A DNA stretch of 64,000 bases from Thomasclavelia sp. (GTDB lineage: Bacteria; Bacillota_I; Bacilli_A; Erysipelotrichales; Coprobacillaceae): contig JAQVWN010000003.1 in NCBI GenBank assembly GCA_028749475.1, positions 1-64,000 of the forward strand, in the 5' to 3' direction. The position numbers and the translations under genes are program-made. Positions 61,631-64,000 of the stretch are shown here, piece by piece. Numbering within the stretch: the stretch's first letter is position 1; each line of letters begins with the position of its first letter. The notes below the pieces were generated by a model, which had not been told where the DNA came from, made no database searches, and was given only the letters and a program-made list of their open reading frames with translations.

Positions 61631-61906
61631 ATGGCAGATGAAACATATATTACCAAAAAGATAAAAACAAATACTAAAGAATTAGTAGATAAGACAAAAA
61701 AGCATAATGAAGGAAAAAAGGAGTACGATCTTGGTAGTACTTCTATACCGAGTATTGAAGATATAAATAATATTGGTACAAACTTTTTAAGTAATACTAA
61801 TAATTTAAACAAAAGAATTAAACATGTTGGAGATAACTTATTAACTTTTATTAAAGAATTTGAAAAACAAGATCAAGAAAACGCTAATAAAATGAATAAG
61901 GGATAG
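61631..61906 (+). CDS. Small LXG-associated protein, Lap1/DUF3130-like
   Basis: A 91-residue helical protein that contains FEKQD near the C-terminus, an FxxxD motif of the kind described for Lap1 partners of LXG toxins; the helical composition and size (TIGR04197/DUF3130-like) fit. Such proteins bind the LXG domain and guide it to the type VII secretion system. GGAGT site. First gene of an apparent three-gene operon that continues beyond the window. I infer this from layout and motif, not from a database match. Confidence 0.7.
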   Translation: MADETYITKKIKTNTKELVDKTKKHNEGKKEYDLGSTSIPSIEDINNIGTNFLSNTNNLNKRIKHVGDNLLTFIKEFEKQDQENANKMNKG

Positions 61907-61917
61907 GGAGTAGTTTT

Positions 61918-62256
61918 ATGAATGATAGTTATATGGAATTAAAAAGGAGTATGGATGAACAAGAGAATAAACTCCTTTCAGTAAAAAGAAATCAAAATAA
62001 GAATAATGAATTATTAGAAGAACTTTATAATATTTTCTTTGAATTAAAAAAAGATTTAAATTATTCAAGTGGGGTTGATGGAAAAGGAGAAGAATCCTTT
62101 TTAAATCAAATGGATGAAGAATTATATAGTGGTATGAGAACTATACAAAATCAACAAACATTATTCAATGATGATACAAATAGTTACTTAAAGACAGAAA
62201 ATATAAAGCTTGATGAAATGCAAGAAGAATTAAATGCTTTAAGAAAGGAACAATAA
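61918..62256 (+). CDS. Small LXG-associated protein, Lap2/DUF3958-like
   Basis: A 112-residue, strongly helical protein with two coiled-coil-like stretches (ELKRSMDEQENKLLSVKRNQ; KLDEMQEELNALRKEQ) and an SSGVDGKGEE turn. Size, charge and location between the Lap1-like gene and the large effector gene match Lap2 (DUF3958). GGGAG ribosome-binding site; the effector starts two bases after its stop codon. Confidence 0.65.
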   Translation: MNDSYMELKRSMDEQENKLLSVKRNQNKNNELLEELYNIFFELKKDLNYSSGVDGKGEESFLNQMDEELYSGMRTIQNQQTLFNDDTNSYLKTENIKLDEMQEELNALRKEQ

Positions 62257-62257
62257 G

Positions 62258-64000
62258 ATGGGTTATACCTATAATAAAAAAGATATAAAATTAGTTAAAC
62301 AAGCTGCTTATAAAGATATGGAAACTCAACAAACTTACTTTAAAAATATAGTTAGCCAAATTAACACTATTACATCTTCTAGTTCAAAAGGAGATACTGT
62401 TGATAATACGAAGGCTTTATTAAATAGTGTAAATGTTATTATAAACTCAATGGATACATATTCTAATTACTATAAGAGTGGTTTTAAAAATATGCAAAGT
62501 TCATTTAGTAGTAATCTAGGAGAATTTAATATCGATTCTGTAGATGAAGATGGAATAAATACTAAGATAAGAAAACTAGAAAACCAAAAAAGACAGATAA
62601 TTAGTTCAATAGATGAAATAAATGCAATTAATGAATCTAATAAATCAACAGATTCCAAAGCTGCCCTAACAAATATTGTTTCATTAAACTCACAAGCCCA
62701 ATTAATAGATCCGATGATTGAAAGATACAAAAAAATCCTTGTAGCTTTTCAAAACTTCTATAGCGGAGGTAGTTCATTTTTTTCAAACGCTAGAGAAATG
62801 AGTGTAAATATTACTAATACTATTAATTCCTTATCAGATGTAGTTGTAGGATATAATGGAACATATAACATCGATGCATTAAATAATAATGCTTCATATC
62901 AGTATTTACAATTAATAGAAAAAGGGATGAATCCTCAAGGTATTAAGAATTTAAATAATTTAGGTTATAACAATAAAGATATTAATCAAATAATGGATAA
63001 TCTAAAACCTGGTGATGAAAAAAATATGTTTTTAGCTTTATCTGATGAAAACTACCCCAAAGCTGCATTATATGACTTATCAAAAATGAGCGCTACAGCA
63101 AAACTAGTTGTTTCAGATTATTTTATCATAGTTAATGATAAAGCATATGCAAAAAAAGAGAATGCAAGAGGTCAAGTCAGTTATGAAGTTAATGCGGAAG
63201 GGATGGCTCGCTTAGAGAAATTAATAAATGCTTATTTAAATTCCCAAACTGAGCCAAAAAATAGGAAACTTAGTGATAAAGAATTGGAATATGTTAGTTT
63301 AGAAACACATATGTATAAAAATTCGGTTCATTGTAAGAATCTAGAAACAATTCTAGCAACATGTAAATTACAAGCTCAGATGAAATTTGCCGAAATAACA
63401 AATGGTGAGAGTAAGGACTATAATGGGTTAGATAAAATTAATAATCTAAATTCTTTATTAACAGCCAATTTATTATATGGATCACTATGTGCTAAATCTA
63501 GTTTACAAATGGGAACAAAAATGTATGGACTAAGTTTAAATAGTGAAGGACATTATACATTTGGTCTAGCAAGAAGAACCCAAGCTTATACTGAAACAAA
63601 TGGTAAATATAAATGGGAAAAGCTACCCGAATTAAGTAATATGTCATCATATGTTGAGGAGAACATTACTCAAGCTGATATAAAGAAATATGAGGAAGAA
63701 ATGAAAAAGTTAGATAATACATATGAAGAAGTAATTAGTGATTTGTTTGTTTCAGTATTTAAAGACTGTGCTGACATTGGAATATCGCAAGTCCCTTATA
63801 TCGGAGCAGTTTATAGTTTTGCAAAAACAGTACTCTCAATTGACTATGACTCAATCACTACATCTGGGGATAAAGAGAAAATAAGAAAAAAAATCCAAAA
63901 AGAAATGAAAGACAAAGAAGAAAAATTGGAAGATGATTTAATTACTAGTTTATTTGGAAAGTACGAGCACTCTTATATTACAGGTTATGGAAGCAATGAA
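62258..64000 (+). CDS. LXG-like type VII secreted effector, N-terminal part (runs off window)
   Basis: An open frame of 581 codons to the window edge without a stop. Residues 1-200 are helical (KQAAYKDMETQQTYFKNIV; ALLNSVNVIINSMDTYSNY; MIERYKKILVAFQNFYSG), like the LXG domain that carries such toxins to the ESX/Yuk secretion machine. The middle (about 200-500) is polar and not recognised; a hydrophobic, glycine-containing stretch (GISQVPYIGAVYSFAKTVLS) lies near residue 510. The C-terminal toxin domain and immunity gene are outside the window. AAAGGAAC precedes the ATG. No classical L-x-G motif is evident, so it is called by layout. Confidence 0.65.
   Translation, partial: MGYTYNKKDIKLVKQAAYKDMETQQTYFKNIVSQINTITSSSSKGDTVDNTKALLNSVNVIINSMDTYSNYYKSGFKNMQSSFSSNLGEFNIDSVDEDGINTKIRKLENQKRQIISSIDEINAINESNKSTDSKAALTNIVSLNSQAQLIDPMIERYKKILVAFQNFYSGGSSFFSNAREMSVNITNTINSLSDVVVGYNGTYNIDALNNNASYQYLQLIEKGMNPQGIKNLNNLGYNNKDINQIMDNLKPGDEKNMFLALSDENYPKAALYDLSKMSATAKLVVSDYFIIVNDKAYAKKENARGQVSYEVNAEGMARLEKLINAYLNSQTEPKNRKLSDKELEYVSLETHMYKNSVHCKNLETILATCKLQAQMKFAEITNGESKDYNGLDKINNLNSLLTANLLYGSLCAKSSLQMGTKMYGLSLNSEGHYTFGLARRTQAYTETNGKYKWEKLPELSNMSSYVEENITQADIKKYEEEMKKLDNTYEEVISDLFVSVFKDCADIGISQVPYIGAVYSFAKTVLSIDYDSITTSGDKEKIRKKIQKEMKDKEEKLEDDLITSLFGKYEHSYITGYGSNE

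Overview
The window looks like a chromosomal segment of a low-GC Gram-positive bacterium (Bacillota), most probably of the Erysipelotrichia branch. Evidence: very AT-rich DNA, strong AGGAGG-type ribosome-binding sites, many U-tailed terminators, a CcpA-type cre site, several PTS loci, the DnaB/DnaI helicase-loading pair, MraZ-RsmH-FtsL-PBP order and a type VII (LXG-like) effector operon. The species assignment is inference; no rRNA or tRNA gene is present to settle it.

Left part (1-13.7 kb): a truncated IS3-type element on the minus strand that appears to have cut a small divergent gene, an SDR oxidoreductase, a RidA plus CDP-alcohol phosphatidyltransferase pair, a MATE exporter preceded by a leader-peptide/terminator attenuator, then a BglG/LicR-type PRD regulator divergent from a PTS operon (EIIA, EIIB, EIIC as separate proteins) ending in a GH38 alpha-mannosidase. 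This fits uptake and hydrolysis of a phosphorylated mannoside such as mannosylglycerate. Small genes follow: a DUF3784-like membrane protein, a YjdF-family protein, a cupin and a TauE/SafE transporter.

Middle part (13.7-37.9 kb): a beta-glycoside/chitobiose-like sugar locus with two RpiR regulators, a GH1 phospho-beta-glucosidase, cellobiose-type EIIB and EIIC but no local EIIA, a TIGR04076 protein, an esterase and a ChbG deacetylase. A GGAAT-ATTCC palindrome recurs before three of its genes. Next come an LpdD/UbiD/UbiX-type decarboxylase operon, an acetyltransferase, two uncharacterised genes, a MATE exporter fused to a cytidylate-kinase-like domain, two overlapping RpiR-like regulators, a secreted esterase with a cre site, a MarR-TauE pair, a pseudouridine synthase, a Gfo/Idh/MocA oxidoreductase, an EamA transporter, an FMN riboswitch with ribU, and a 4Fe-4S ferredoxin.

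Right part (38-61.5 kb): core genes. cmk-der-gpsA; DUF177-rpmF; mraZ-rsmH-ftsL-pbp; a CBS/DUF21 protein; an RlmD-like protein that has lost its catalytic cysteine and SAM motif; a TSCPD protein; a complete IS3-family element with an A7G frameshift site; then dnaE-polA-mutM-coaE-dnaB-dnaI and a membrane protein.

Right edge (61.6-64 kb): two small helical proteins and the first 581 codons of a large protein, matching the Lap1-Lap2-LXG layout of type VII secreted toxins. The toxin domain and any immunity gene lie outside the window.
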